Origin: Yamagishiella unicocca
Taxonomy: Eukaryota > Chlorophyta > Chlorophyceae > Chlamydomonadales > Volvocaceae
NCBI GenBank assembly: GCA_003116995.1
Contig: BDSL01000011.1
Location: 868,001 to 932,000 of the forward strand
DNA: 64,000 nt
Direction of reading: 5' to 3'
The notes beneath the pieces are model-generated. The model was not told where the DNA came from. It worked only from the letters and a program-made list of their open reading frames with translations, and did no database searches. Position numbers and translations under genes: made by a program. Shown here piece after piece: positions 26,797-38,135 of this stretch (position 1 is the first letter of the stretch; each line of letters opens with the position of its first letter).

Positions 26797-28340
26797 GCCG
26801 CGAAGTTCCTAGGCTCGCCAACTCGCAATTGCAAAGATAGGCTACGGCGCGTAGCGCGGTCGTCTCCACGTTCCACGAGCACAAGGTGTTGTTCTCAACT
26901 GAACGAAATGGAGCCAATGCCGCAAAAGTGTGCCGGTTGTTTGGTCGATTGTATATACCAAGTCAGAGAAGTTAATGCCAAGGTCAAGGGTCGAGGACGC
27001 AGTGGTGGTGCGCAGGCGTCGCTCTGTTTTTTTGAACAGGACGTGCCCACTAAATATCCTCGTCGTCAGTCATTAATAAAACGCTGCTGAAAGCAACAAC
27101 TCAAGGTTGAGATTTCCGCCAGGGCCGGAAAGATGTTCGTTGACGTGCCTAACCTACGACGACCCCGCCAGTCGTACGCAGGGGCGATGCGCGATGGCAA
27201 TACTTGCGCTTTTTAGAAGCTGAGACACATGGAAACGCCTTTATGCTGACGTGTTAGATGATTGCACACACGGGAAGGCTGGTAGGTAGTAACAGGCCTA
27301 GTCAGTAATTTCACTAATTTGTTAGTAGAATGCTGCCGTACATAGTAGGTGTGCTTCGTTACAGCGACCAGAATGCGAGTATTACAGCGACCAGGGATAG
27401 GAGAATTATAGTGAATACGACGTATACGTAGCTGAACAAACTACCGGTAATTCACAGAACATCCGCACACAAGGAAGATAGGCCTCGCCTTGCGGTTTCC
27501 GCTTGGGTTTGGTTGAAATGGATTGCTGCATACATAAATAATCCCCGATGGCAACCAACTGGGAGGCGAAGGATGGCGTGGAAGACAACCGAACTACCAG
27601 CCTAAGTCATACGTGAGCCTTCTGGGACCATCCCAAAAGCAACTAAGAAGAAAACGAACCCACGAGCCGACTACCCTATAAAGATAACGCGCTGGGCTCT
27701 GGGTGGGCCACATGCGCCTTTACGAACCATAACGAGCATACCTTTGCACGCATCGCCCAAGTGCGCGTGTCAAACAACATGCTGAAGAAATCCGGCTGCT
27801 GCAATGGCGTGTGTCGCGTCCTCTGTTCTTGCTGCCCTTCCATTCGAGACCCGGCTCCAGGAGGTGGTGGGACGGACGGCTGCGGCGCCGAGTGAAAATT
27901 CCCAGTCAGCGGCATTGCGGATAGCTGGCGAATCGAAACCATACCTTTGCGTGCCACCGTTCGTTTTTGAGCTTATGACCGTAGGAGAGAAGCACCTCGC
28001 CTTAATAGGTTCGTCTGCGACTAAGTCGCGTAACCAACCCTCTGCGCAACTCAGAAACGACATAGGACGGCACATCTCAAGACAAGAGAAAACAGCAAGG
28101 AACAAAGCGCAGCAATCTACCGGGTTGTCGCGTGGTCCCCGGGCCCTTCATCGCGGCGCATTGGCCCCTAAAGGCCTGGGGGGGGCCACCAAAACACACG
28201 GCACACTGCCCTGTAACCCTGGGGACGGGGACATCACGCGACGCTGACGGCCCCCATCAACAGGGGCCGAGGAACGGTGGCCTTCGTTCCGCGCAGCGCC
28301 TAACGTCCCACTTAGCCCAGGGAGAAAGGGGCACTGCTGG
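26797..28340. other. 5' flank of gene A, no assigned gene
   Basis: This stretch lies directly upstream of the gene A start and should hold its 5' UTR and promoter, but I see no clear promoter motif. A 94-codon minus-strand open frame at 27676-27957 contains PDFFSMLFDTRTWAMRAK and meets a GTATGC donor. I cannot tie it to gene A in phase or to a known family. The right part (28130-28260) is GC-rich and grades into the repeat nest. Confidence 0.5.
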
Positions 28341-28349
28341 GTTCTTCCA

Positions 28350-28425
28350 TATGTTGAGACCACGGACAGGGGCCCCTCTTTTTGTCCTGGGTTCGAACCG
28401 GGCTTGAGGACACTGTAACGTCTTA
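28350..28425 (+). repeat. Dispersed repeat R2, copy 1
   Basis: This copy contains GGGGCCCCTCTT, TTGTCCTGGGTTCGAACC and GGGCTTGAGGACA. The same module recurs at 34146-34258 (reverse), 34809-34962 and 36612-36762, with a partial copy at 28533-28567. GGTTCGAACC matches the consensus of a tRNA B box, so a tRNA-derived SINE is possible, but no A box was recognised. Confidence 0.75.
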
Positions 28426-28532
28426 TCATCATTACTTAGCGAGTCGTAGGTATGGAACGGTCGTCGGGTAAGCAGAGAAACCCTGCCTCGTTGGACGAAG
28501 GGGGCGGGCGAAGGCGCGAAGACGACGACAGT

Positions 28533-28567
28533 TCTTGTCCTGAGTTCGCCCGGGCTTATGGACACTT
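28533..28567 (+). repeat. Dispersed repeat R2, partial copy
   Basis: TTCTTGTCCTGAGTTCGCCC followed by GGGCTTATGGACA matches the end of the R2 module. It sits just left of the LINE tail at 28587. Confidence 0.6.
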
Positions 28568-28586
28568 CTAGTTATTATAATAGAAG

Positions 28587-28999
28587 GTATGTATGTATGT
28601 ATGTTACAAGCTGAGGCTTGTGTGGTTCAGACGAGCCGAGAGGCTCATGAACCGCTAAAAAGCGCGCCTAGTTCTTATCCAGCGCAGTAAACAACAAGTT
28701 AAGACAAACTGAAACTACACTAAACTAAAATAGGCAAAACATTACGCAAGTCTTCCCAGTTTATTCAACCTGCGACACCTTATCCCATGTACGACTCGTG
28801 CCAGAGCTCGTTGGTCCTCAACGCCCATGACTTCGGCCATTTCTGAGCTAGGGGAAACACCAAGTGCCCAAAGCTCTTCCCGTTCAGCAGCGTATTCCGG
28901 GCATTCCAACAAAACGTGCTTCTCATCCTCAACGGCACTCGTATCCATGCAGACCCTGCACCATCTATCTGCTCGGTCCCTACCTAAGGTATTGTTGTG
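28587..28999 (-). mobile_element. 3' end of a LINE-type retrotransposon (reverse transcriptase C-terminus, 3' UTR and tail)
   Basis: On the minus strand, 28999-28742 encodes WCRVCM...DEKHVLLECPEYAAEREE. This Cys-x2-Cys ... His-x4-Cys pattern is typical of the C-terminal zinc-binding region of LINE reverse transcriptases. The frame ends at a stop at 28742. About 140 nt of untranslated sequence then lead to a (CATA)n tail (plus-strand GTATGTATGTATGTAT at 28587-28603), as found at LINE 3' ends. The polymerase domain is absent, so this is a 5'-truncated, dead copy. The LINE clade cannot be decided from this piece. Confidence 0.75.
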
Positions 29000-29378
29000 G
29001 AGTTGGTGTTGTCAGTATGACTCGAATGTACGCACGCTACGCGCTGAAGTGGCAAACTGAGCAGTGCAGCCACGATGACGGCCGCAAAGGAATGCGGTGT
29101 GTTCGTGAAGTTGACACACATGTGTTCCTCAGAGAACGCCGGAGTTCGTGACAAGCCGTGAGCACACCGACCGACCTGCGCACTTCGCTCCCCATCGCTC
29201 GTTCTCGTCAAAAGCGGGGTCGTTCGCGCACCCTTACTCTTTTTCATACGGCTTTCCAAACCGTATTACGCTGTCGCTGCGCAGTGATACTTATGGTTAC
29301 TTGTCAGAGGAAATCATGGGTTTTAGCTAAGCTTGTTTGAGTTGCGGTTACACTTGCCTGAGACAGGCGAGTATAGCA

Positions 29379-29590
29379 TGGGGTAGGGGGCATCCCGGCC
29401 ACCGGGGCGGGAATCAGGTGGTCCAGGTTACCTGGTCTGGGTCACCGGGGGGGTCCAGGTCGCCGGGTTTGAGTGTACCGAGGGGGGAGGCCGGTCACCA
29501 GGCCCCGGTAACCGGGCTGCCCGTGTAACCGGGTCTTAGTGTACAAGGGGGGCGGTAACTTGGGGCGGCTGACCGGGCGGCCCAGGATAT
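29379..29590 (+). repeat. G-rich imperfect minisatellite-like block
   Basis: Recurrent GGTNACCGGG / GGTCACCGGGGG elements occur about ten times in 200 bp, interleaved with AGTGTACNGAGGGGGG-type pieces. Similar strings appear in a gene B intron near 41030-41220. No open frame of interest was seen. Confidence 0.6.
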
Positions 29591-29765
29591 GTGCCCGGTG
29601 CAGAGGGGTCTGATTAGGTCCCGGCTGGCCGGTGCTCATGTGGGAGCTCCCTTATCCTTCTCGTCCTTTCGGGCTGGGTGCTGGCCCGTTCTGTGTGGGG
29701 AGCCCGTTCGGCTTGTTGAAGCGCTCTGCTGGCTTCTCTGGTTGAAGGCCTACTTGGGCTGCAGT

Positions 29766-29842
29766 TGGTGGTAGTAACTGTTACAGTGGGCCCCAGACCA
29801 GAAGGTAGAGCCGATTGGTAGAAGTAGTAACTGTTACAGCCG
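29766..29842 (-). repeat. Dispersed repeat R1, reverse copy with a partial second copy
   Basis: This reads GTAGTAACTGTTACAGTGGG followed by CCCCAGACCAGAAGGTAG, the reverse complement of the R1 core. A second GTAGTAACTGTTACAG follows at about 29824. Other R1 copies: 30058-30112, 30310-30372, 33648-33698, 34596-34655, 60727-60776. Confidence 0.75.
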
Positions 29843-30057
29843 GTTGGTGTGCTACTGAAGCGGGGCCCGTCCGGCAAGCTGCTTCCCCCTGGGTTGCTGT
29901 TGTCACTGTTATGTCACGACACAGACACAGCACGTATCTTGAAATCCAGATGCCGGTTCCTCTGCAGTTTGCCCTCTGGGCCCTTGTAAGCGCTTTGCCG
30001 TATCTTGGTCGGTTGGTTTTTCCTACTCCACACATCTTTTTCAGTGTCAGGCGATGC

Positions 30058-30112
30058 GCCCGATGGCCCTACCTTACGGTCCCAGGGCCTACTGTAACAG
30101 GTACTACGACTC
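30058..30112 (+). repeat. Dispersed repeat R1, diverged copy
   Basis: GCCCGATGGCCCTACCTTAC followed by GGTCCCAGGGCCTACTGTAA matches the R1 core in plus orientation with several changes. It is preceded by TTTTTCAGTGTCAGGCGATG, also seen before the 30310 copy. Confidence 0.65.
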
Positions 30113-30197
30113 CACTGGTTCGTCGGTTGCTGGTCTACTAGGTTGGTTGGTGGTCGGTTCCTGATAGGGGAGCCTTTAGCGCAAATTCCCCCTATGG

Positions 30198-30372
30198 TGC
30201 TGGCTGCTGTTTTGCCTCAGGGCTGTCGACTGGTGTTGTTGTGGTTTGCCTTTTCTCCGGTGCACGTCGGTTTCTGTCTCTTTCGTCTCCTTCAGTGTTA
30301 GGCGATGTGCCCGATGGTTCTACCTTCTGGTCTGTAACCCACTGTAACCCGTTAATACTACAACTACTACGT
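30198..30372 (+). repeat. Long R1 copy, inverted partner of 34596-34775
   Basis: The stretch runs GGTGCTGGCTGCTGTTTTGC, GTTTCTGTCTC, CTTCAGTGTTAGGCGATGTG, CCCGATGGTTCTACCTTCTG, ending in CCCACTGTAACCC and TACTACAACTACTAC. The reverse complement of 34596-34775 repeats the same order of landmarks over about 170 bp. These are two copies of one element in opposite orientation. Confidence 0.8.
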
Positions 30373-30608
30373 CCCCAAAAAACAGCGTGAGGCCCCTGCT
30401 CCTCTTTGATTTCCTTCTTCTTATGTGTCAATCATGCGATCCTATGCTGCCCTCGTCGGGGATGTGCGGGACAAAGCCAAAGGGCAGCGTGCGCAAGGCG
30501 ATAAGCATTCTGGAGAGGAAGGAAAGGCAAATAACGCGTCCATCTCTGTAGGTACCCTCTCGATGGTACGTTCAGGGCACGGGAGTGCAGGGCAGCGCAT
30601 TTCATCAA

Positions 30609-30721
30609 CATTTGGTGGCGCGGATGTCCCCAATGCCAGGTGCTATTTATTTTCGGTACTGGGTTCCATTTGGTGGCGCGGATACCCCAACGCCAGGTGC
30701 TGTTTACGGCACTGGGTCCCA
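30609..30721 (+). repeat. 58-bp tandem repeat, two copies
   Basis: Units start at 30609 and 30667 with CATTTGGTGGCGCGGAT and continue with GCCAGGTGCT and a GG(T/C)ACTGGGT end. The second is about 55 bp. They sit between R1 copies and may be part of a larger element. Confidence 0.8.
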
Positions 30722-30939
30722 AACGGGCTCGCTCTACGTCTGTGGGTGCGCAGGGTGCACCACGGCGACTGGGCTGGTGAGCCCTGCAAGCGCGCTCTGC
30801 TTCCTTACAACAGCTGCGATCGAACTCGACCACTTGCAGGCTAGGCCGATGACCAGACCAGGCCTAGGGCTGATCGTCGCAATCATGAGCGCGTCGTTGT
30901 TACCGGCATGTCGAGGTGCGACCTAAGAAAAGATACCCG

Positions 30940-33550
30940 TGTCACACTGGCCCCGTGGGAGCTGTGCAGGTCTGTGTTGGGGGCCTGTTCTGTGGGCCTT
31001 ATCTGTGGATTTACATACATTTTACCATCGGAACTAAAGGCTTAAACATCGCTTCGCCTCAGATTGCAAAGATTAAAACGATACAGCCAACAGGAGTAAA
31101 CACTCTTTGGGCCTATTCGGAGGAGAGGGATGTGCCAAGCGTACTTGAAAACACTAAATTGTGCCGTTTCGATTATCCATGACAAACAATGGGACATAGC
31201 GTATCTGACGGTGTTAGGCGCTTAGTCAGCATGTTGAATCTTCATACACGGGCCTTATTCACGGGGGCATCGGCTCACCGGCGCCATTGTTACCGCCTGC
31301 ATTGTCAACGATACTGTTTAAAAGTCGTGGACTTAGGACAGTGCCAATAATGGAACGCAGAATACAAGAGGATGTCCTCTATCGCAAATCCAGCCTACGG
31401 TGCCTCGTGGATACCGGTAGCTGCTCAAGACAGTCGCGTCATGGCACTTCGCATCGTTTGAGCACTTTACCTAGTAGAGGTCCTTGATCAGTACATTTCG
31501 CTCTCCGTTTCGTTTTCCTCGCAGCTGGCATCCGTGTGAATACTATAAACCGCTATCAGTGCGCTGAGCAGCAGCCCTTCCAGACGGATGAACTTGTTGG
31601 ATGGGACAAGCTAAGAACCCGTGTAAATGGTTTACTCGTTCGGTTGCCGTAACTCGGTAAAGTTGAGTAGGCCTCACTCCTAGCTGCACAATGTGTTCGT
31701 CCATCCTGGTGTAGCTTCAATTACCTACTGTATTGCCACGCCCCAGCGCCGGCTCGTACGTTTCACCCCAGTGTTACACCTGGTGTCCGCGACAGGCGAA
31801 GCCTGCTGTGGGGCATGACAGTATGCCCACTGCCCCTTAGGACGAAGGTCTGACATGCAGACCGCCGCGATGCCCTTTGTGCCTCAGTGTTCGCCGGTCG
31901 AAACCTTTCCCCTGCCTGCAGTGTTATGAGGCGCTGTCCATAGCTTCCAACGTTCCAAGTCCACGATACTTCCATCTTCACCCATTCAGAAGCCAATTAA
32001 ATACCCTTCACCGCCAACATCCTCTGTGTCATACACACTCGATCTGAGTTCACATACCTAGGTGGTGGTGCACATTTGGGCCCATGGAAGCGTGCAAGCA
32101 TGATGAGAAACTGCAGAAGGGTAAGTCTACAGCCCTGTGCCCATGCCGTGCTTTGCACATTCAACAGTGCAGCCATGCTGCCCACATGCAAGCAGGTGCA
32201 AGCCTGGTATGCAAAGGAGCATGCCATACGTGCATGATTGGCCTGGACTACCGAAGTTTGGTTTTATTTCCTATCTAGTGGTTTTATTTCCTATAAGGTG
32301 GCTAAATGCAAGCAGGTGGCGACAACAGCTGCATTACATACGACCCGCGCCCCGAGCGAGGAGGGCTGGACTAAGCGATCTACGCCGAGGTTGGAGAGCA
32401 CACCAGATGCTTTGGATTATTATTTTGTCTGTCTCGTAGGCTACAGACATGATGACTGCTACAGACATGACACCATAGGCAGGTGAGGAAACGGGGTCGT
32501 GTAAGTCTTAGGGCCCCACATGGTGCATGTCGACAGACATGTCTTGGGTGACATGTGGCCAGTGGTGGGAAACCGCCGGTAGAGCGGCCTCTGCACGCGT
32601 CGAGCCTTTAGCTAGCAGGGATGCTTATTTGCCGGACCACTTCAAGCTGAGAATCGATCAGTGATGGGAGGCCACAACAACACCCGGCGTTGATACCACA
32701 ATTATATCGGGCAGATAAAACTAAACGTGGCGGCGTGGACCAAAAGGATAGGCAGGGGGAGAACGGGGACGGATGCCACGACGAGTCGCAGCATAGCAGG
32801 AAGCAGTTGCGGCGGGCGGGATGAATGCAACAGGTAGGAACTGACGTGTTGGCCCCTGTGGGCCTGACGACATTGCGCACCTGTCAAAAGCGCGTGAAAT
32901 ATTAATCTTTGGCCAAACTGGCGATTGTGGATTGGGATATCATTCAAGCATGCGTACGTAGCCGCTTTATTATCCAAAGCGGCAGCGTCCGAAGTTGTTT
33001 GGCTGCTATCGAGCTTATGAGCTGCTACCGAATGCGTTGTGTTTCCTGAAACCGTAAGTAGCTATGTCATGTAGCAGGTCACCGACGCTTCGTTCAATTC
33101 CAGACACCTTTCATATCAGCCTTCCATTTCTAGAAAAAAAACATGTCACCCCGACGCACATGCTGGCATATGGCCATAACGGTTCTGGATCAGCCGAAAT
33201 GTTACAACATAACCGCAAACCAAACCTTGGTGGGGTCGGACTTTGGAGTGCTTTTATGCCTTGGTAAAAATAAATGTTACAATGTCTTTAAGCTTGATAC
33301 CCAGCTTGCCGTATGATGAGTCGTTTTGGTGGAAGCTCTCCCGATTGCTTGCCGCCAACTGTCCAGCGCACCCAACTGCGAATTTGTTAAAGGATTCCGT
33401 TGGAATCACCCAAACACAAATGCGTAACGTCACTTTTAGGATTCGAACTAAATAGTGCCAGGGCCCGAGTCCCGCACCCGCCCAAATGGCAGAACCTCCG
33501 AACACATCGCCAGACGCTGATGGAGACAATAGAAATCCAGCCGCACCGCA
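30940..33550. other. Spacer with no recognised gene
   Basis: Frames are short and do not resemble either paralogue. Small duplications occur, for example GGTTTTATTTCCTAT twice at 32260-32300, and ATGCAAGCAGGTG at 32188 and 32306. Nothing supports a gene or RNA here. Confidence 0.5.
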
Positions 33551-33559
33551 CCAATAGCG

Positions 33560-33698
33560 AAGTACCAAGACACCAGCAGCAGGCAGCATCCCAAGGGGGA
33601 ATTGCGCTGTAGGCTCCCCTATCAGGAACCGACCACCAATACACCTAGCTCTTACCTCTGGTCTGGGGCCCACTGTAACAGTTACTACTACACCAATG
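33560..33698 (-). repeat. Repeat block containing R1, inverted partner of 30130-30215
   Basis: The reverse complement of 33560-33640 contains TGGTGGTCGGTTCCTGATAG, GGGAGCC and GCGCAA(A)TTCCCCC, as at 30155-30200. The adjoining 33648-33698 carries the R1 core GGTCTGGGGCCCACTGTAAC. Together they form an older copy of the composite element seen in plus orientation near 30130. Confidence 0.7.
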
Positions 33699-34145
33699 AT
33701 CCGAGAAGGGGGCATGGTTACAAACGTCGGGGAACCAGTGGCGCGCCGTCATGATTCAACCAGAACAATTGCACGCCTTCCCAGATAGAAACACGAGCCC
33801 CAGGTCACGCCCACCAAGGGCCGAGAAAACAAGCAGCAGAAAGGGGAAAACGTGGTGGCCGATCACGAACCTACACCATGTCGTCCGGCCCCTCACACAC
33901 AAGGCGACCAGGAACTTCTCGCACTCCAAAGCGGCCCAAACGTTCCGGGTCCCGCCCGTGTCACCGGACAGAACCAGAAGTGGTGCATTCGAGGGGAGAA
34001 GGCCCCCCGGACGCTCGTCAGGAGGTGCGCCACACCCACAGGGAGCGGCCGCGGCACCGCTATATGCGAGTTCTTGAAATGTAGGATCCCATCCACAGTC
34101 AGCCGCCACCATCCCTCCTTACTGGAGGTTTAGAAAAGATGCCAC

Positions 34146-34258
34146 CTTGTCCTCAAGCCCAGGCGAACCTAGAACGAGAAGAGGGGCCCATGTGCGTGGC
34201 CTCCCACATGAAAGCCGGGGCCGAATCTAACAGACGCCCTGAAGGGCACAGGAAAGCC
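34146..34258 (-). repeat. Dispersed repeat R2, reverse copy
   Basis: TGTCCTCAAGCCCAGGCGAA, GAGAAGAGGGGCCCATG and CAGACGCCCTGAAGGGCACA are the reverse complement of the R2 landmarks at 36612-36762. Confidence 0.75.
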
Positions 34259-34595
34259 CTAAACGATCAGAGACGCCATCCTGCCTGAGAAACAGCCACG
34301 ACGTGACAGCCACAGCCAACCGACTCCACGCCCGCCAGGCACCACAAAAACAAACGTACACCCCTCAGGAGAGAGCAAAAAAGGAAGACACCACTACGCC
34401 TGTGAACGTACAGCAGTCGGCAACAACGCACAGACATGCCAACCGTCGTGCCTACTAGCGAAAGGAAGACTAACGCAACGAGACATCCTATTATTAACAC
34501 TTTAACATCTTTCTTGTTAACAGCATGTCCTTGTTTACTATCCCTTTTGGGGCGTCTGCTGGCTTCTAGCGCTGGCAAAGGCATTCCATTGGGTC

Positions 34596-34775
34596 CCTGT
34601 AACACTTCTACAGTGGGTTCCAGACCAAAAGGTAGAACCATCGGGCAAATCGTCTGACACTGAAGGAGAGACAGAAACCAAATTGCACCGGCACAAAGGC
34701 AAACCACCACAACACCAGCCAAGCGACAGTCCAGAGGCAAAACAGCAGCAGCCAGCACCCCAGGTGTGGCCTTGT
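34596..34775 (-). repeat. Long R1 copy, inverted partner of 30198-30372
   Basis: GTGGGTTCCAGACCAAAAGG, TAGAACCATCGGGCAAAT, ACACTGAAGGAGAGACAGAA, AGGCAAACCACCACAACACC and GGCAAAACAGCAGCAGCCAG match, in reverse order and complement, the landmarks at 30198-30372. Confidence 0.8.
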
Positions 34776-34808
34776 GGTGTGGCCTTGTTTTTCTGGCTCC
34801 CTCCTTGT

Positions 34809-34962
34809 ATCCTGGTTTCGCCCGGCGTCTATTGTGCTTTTCGAGGCTTGCCGGTACCCTTGGGGCGTCTGTTGGATGTGTTCAGCCCCGGCGTGTCCTA
34901 TGGTGAGACCCGACATGAGTCCCTCTTCTTGTCTTGGGTTCGCCCGGCCTTGAGGACATTGC
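34809..34962 (+). repeat. Dispersed repeat R2, copy 2
   Basis: GCCCGGCGTCTATTGTGCTT, TTCGAGGCTTGCC, GGGGCGTCTGTTGGATGTG, ATGGTGAGACC, TCTTGTCTTGGGTTCGCCCG and CTTGAGGACATTGCAACGTC parallel the 36612-36762 copy over about 150 bp. Confidence 0.75.
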
Positions 34963-35122
34963 AACGTCATATTATTGGCAAGCGACCCACGGATACTGGT
35001 TTTTGCGTCATTTGCGATTTGATTACGATTACGATTTGTTTACATGTCGTACTGGCTCGCGCCAGTAGCATGCGTCCCCCCATAACGGACTTCCGTCAAA
35101 GGGCGCACTTCTAATATTAATA

Positions 35123-35383
35123 CTAGCAAACCGAAATTATTCCCGTAATGACTCTGTACGCGCTCTCTGAATCTGAGCCAAATAGTTTCACCTGATCCCA
35201 CGTAGTCATCACAACTTGCATATCCTGTCCTATAGGAAAATCTACCGCTCGTCTGAGGGGCTCATACACAGGACACTCCATAAGGACATGAAACTCATCT
35301 TCTACCATATCCCCGCGATTTGACTCCCTGGTGTCGTACCCTCCCAAAACCCTTCCAAAAGGAACAAAAAGGGATGTACTCAA
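35123..35383 (-). mobile_element. Second LINE-type reverse transcriptase C-terminal remnant
   Basis: The minus frame encodes DMVEDEFHVLMECPVYEPLR, the same His-x4-Cys region as at 28742-28999, and ends at a TAG at 35123. The upstream Cys-x2-Cys pair seen in the first copy is not evident, so this is more decayed or from another subfamily. No upstream polymerase motif is present. Confidence 0.65.
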
Positions 35384-36611
35384 GAACTGAACGGACTAAT
35401 TCACTCTAGCTGAAGGACTACGATACGTCGATACGGTACAATCCGAAGCCAAGCAGAAGGTTGCCCAGCGTCGAATAATGAATCATATTGTGTGCACGCC
35501 TTGTCCTGCGTCGTTGGGTTCTTCTTGTGGTCGGAAGGCCGTACAATCATACAAGAGAGCGACGTTATGGTTCCTTTGAATGCTGCCGGGTTACTTAACT
35601 GCAAACAACTGTTAGCGCGCAATGCGGTACGACCCTTTCTCGAGCTGGTCTTACTTTCGTACCCTTTTTTCCTCTGTCGCTTTCAATTTCTACAAGGAAA
35701 TAATACCATGACGTCACAGGCCAGGTTCAGGAACATTACGGCCAACCGTCTGCGACGACATGACGCGACGCGCGGGAGGACCATCGCGTATGGTGTGGTC
35801 TGCTTGCTATCTTACGGGAAACGGCAACCTCTCGCTGTCGACGACTCCTTGACCTTTGTACTGCGTACCACTATGCCCGTTGCAGTGCGAAATTCCAGCT
35901 TGTACTGGAAGCCGTGGAAAGCTGTCCATATTCTTAACGGTGCAGAAGAGCGGCCAGACATACGCTTGAGGAGAAGCACACACCTTCGACGAATAGGGTC
36001 GTAGCTGGCTACACTAAGCACATGTATCCACGTGAGACCGTATCTCTCTGGGACACGACAATCGACATCCACACATACCTGCATGTGATACGGCTAATAT
36101 CCGTGAAAACCGTAAGTTGATTGATGATTTTCTGGCGTGTGGCAGAGTCAGCAGGGGTTGAAGTCACGGCCACACGAGGAAAAGCTCAACAGACGAGGGG
36201 AAACAGCTGCAGCAGGGAAGTACGCACTAGGCCGCTTGTCCGCCTGTCTGGTGCCCTTTGGGCGCGCGGCTATTTTTTGTTTTCTGCTATATGGTTTGTT
36301 CCTCATAGTTGTTCCTGTTGTGTGCGACCCTGCTGCTGGTTGTGTGTGGGGCGCCGCCTGCCCGGATTTGCATTTTCTCCGTCATCTTGGCCTTGGTCGT
36401 TGGGACTGCCTGTCCTGCTGAAGTTCCCGTTGTTGGCTGGCGTTTCGGAGGGGCTTTGTTCGCAGGTGGATGGTACCCTGGGGCGCAGGGTATTTCCATC
36501 CCCAGCCCGTCGGTCCAGGCTGCTAGCGGTCCCCCCGTATTTCCGGCAGTGGGCCTTGGGGTGCCTTGGGGTGCGTTGGCTGGTCGTATGGTCTCGGTAC
36601 GTGCCCCCCTC

Positions 36612-36762
36612 CTGTCCTGGGTTTAACCGGCGTCTCTGTGCTTTTCGAGGCTTTCCTGTGCCCTTCGAGGCGTCCACTGGCTTCACCCCCGGTTCTCACA
36701 TGGTGAGGCCACAGTCATGGGCCCCTCTTCTTGCCCTGGGTTCGCCCGGGCTTGAGGACATC
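36612..36762 (+). repeat. Dispersed repeat R2, copy 3
   Basis: CGGCGTCTCTGTGCTTTTCG, CCCTTCGAGGCGTCCACTGG, CTCACATGGTGAGGCCACAG, ATGGGCCCCTCTTCTTGCCC, TGGGTTCGCCCGGGCTTGAG, GACAT. The long open plus frame at 36121-36828 runs through this repeat and is not taken as a gene. Confidence 0.78.
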
Positions 36763-36921
36763 ATCGTATCATCGACTCTCGGTTCGATCCAGCTTCCCGT
36801 TGAGTATACAGTACAAATTTCAGGCTAAACGTCTGTAACTCGTATTGATAATGAGACAGTGTCCTGAAACCTCTTGTTGTTTAAAAAGTTCAAGTGTAAT
36901 TGGGACTTTCAGCTGCTGGTA

Positions 36922-37052
36922 ATGGAGGTTGAAACCTTAGCTGCAGGTAATGGAAGTCGAAATCAAGCATTCTTCGGCTCCCTGTGTTCATACGCATCGT
37001 TTAAAAAAGCGGCGGCGTTTCATATAAATATGCCGGCTAGCTTCTGCAAACG
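36922..37052 (+). CDS. Candidate first exon of gene B (uncertain)
   Basis: An ATG at 36922 opens 43 codons that end at CG followed by a GTATGT donor. The phase (two bases left over) is exactly what gene B exon 2 at 38136 needs, and it mirrors the CG|GTAAGA end of gene A exon 1. A nearer in-frame ATG at 37030 would leave only seven codons. The peptide is not clearly serine-rich like the gene A leader, and a 1.1-kb intron would be implied. Phase match and position are the only support; other first exons in the spacer are possible. Confidence 0.28.
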
Positions 37053-37059
37053 GTATGTG

Positions 37060-38135
37060 TGGAGCTGTGGACTGACATTGGCGGTTAGTATCATTCCTGG
37101 CTCGTCAGATCCGTACTAAGAAGTTTGTTCATGTTCGCGTCGCACGCATATTTAGTTTGTTCGGTCTTTAGCTATAAGTCTTTGACATATATACAAGACC
37201 GCACTGAAGTGCGCTCAGTGGCAGAGGCGATCGGTGGCTGTTCCTCAGCATTCCTTCAGCAGCAAGGAACACTTTACTCGGTCCTCCTGACAATACGGTA
37301 GCAGCTCTCATGGCGCCCTCTGCCGAATGATGCAAGGTCAGTAAGCGCTATTGGTGCGGAACCCTATGCCGCACAAAGTGCATAGCCACCGAAAGACAAA
37401 CGCCAGCCATGTGGCCGCAGCACTTGAGGGTTGCCAATAATAAGTTGTTAAAGTGTTACAGGGTCGCTGATCGTACTTGCCCTTTGGACCCTTTTGCGCC
37501 ACTTTGTGAAGGACCGAGCGTCCTTTTCGACGTCGACATATTGGCACGTGAAATGGCTCCTGGTAGCAGTACCATGAACGTGAAGTCTGCCTATATGTTT
37601 CTGTGCGTGATGAGCTCCTAGCCGGTCCCACTTTCGAAGGCCACCAGCGCGCCGTCGGCCATGGTAGCGAACTCCGTTGCTGCGACCAGCTACGCTGGAA
37701 GCGTAGCGTCAGCCAAGTCGTATACGAGCACCCAAGGACGGTAGGGCACATATGACAACCTGCGGAAATCGCTTTCATGGACACGCGGGCCGCGACTGAC
37801 ACGCCGTTTAACTAACTACCCTTTACCGTCGCAGGGCGCTTTAATAGCCTTCAGTGTACACCCGTTATCTGTATTCCTCATGCAGTATTTCGCTGTCGGC
37901 GTTGCTCGGTCGCGAAAGTCACTGGTCACGTGGACCTTCACTTTTACGTGCCCATCGCTTGCGGTCTAACTGATATTTACAACTGCGTTGGAGCTCGCGT
38001 CGTGGTGTTTCCGTTTGAGATCCACATTTCTTCCTCATCATTTTTTAGTAATACGAGCTTAGAGTGTCCGCAAGTCCGGTCAAGCATTTGTACTGACAGC
38101 GTAATACCTTCTGTGATTTTGCTATGTTCCCGAAG
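37060..38135. other. Region directly upstream of gene B exon 2
   Basis: If 36922-37052 is the first exon, this is intron 1; otherwise it holds the promoter and an unidentified first exon. The plus frame is open from 37930 into exon 2, so exon 2 could begin further upstream. The 38136 acceptor was preferred because it reproduces the 64-nt length and phase of the gene A exon. Confidence 0.4.

Noticed and set aside
27676..27957. Possible exon of an upstream minus-strand gene or an earlier gene A exon
   Set aside because: It has a donor-like end, but its phase does not feed gene A exon 2, and gene A already has a start with an upstream in-frame stop. No homology was recognised.
36121..36828. Plus-strand open frame of 235 codons, the longest in the spacer
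   Set aside because: It runs through the R2 repeat, has low-complexity composition, no family motif, and overlaps open frames on the other strand. It is best explained as GC-rich repeat sequence.
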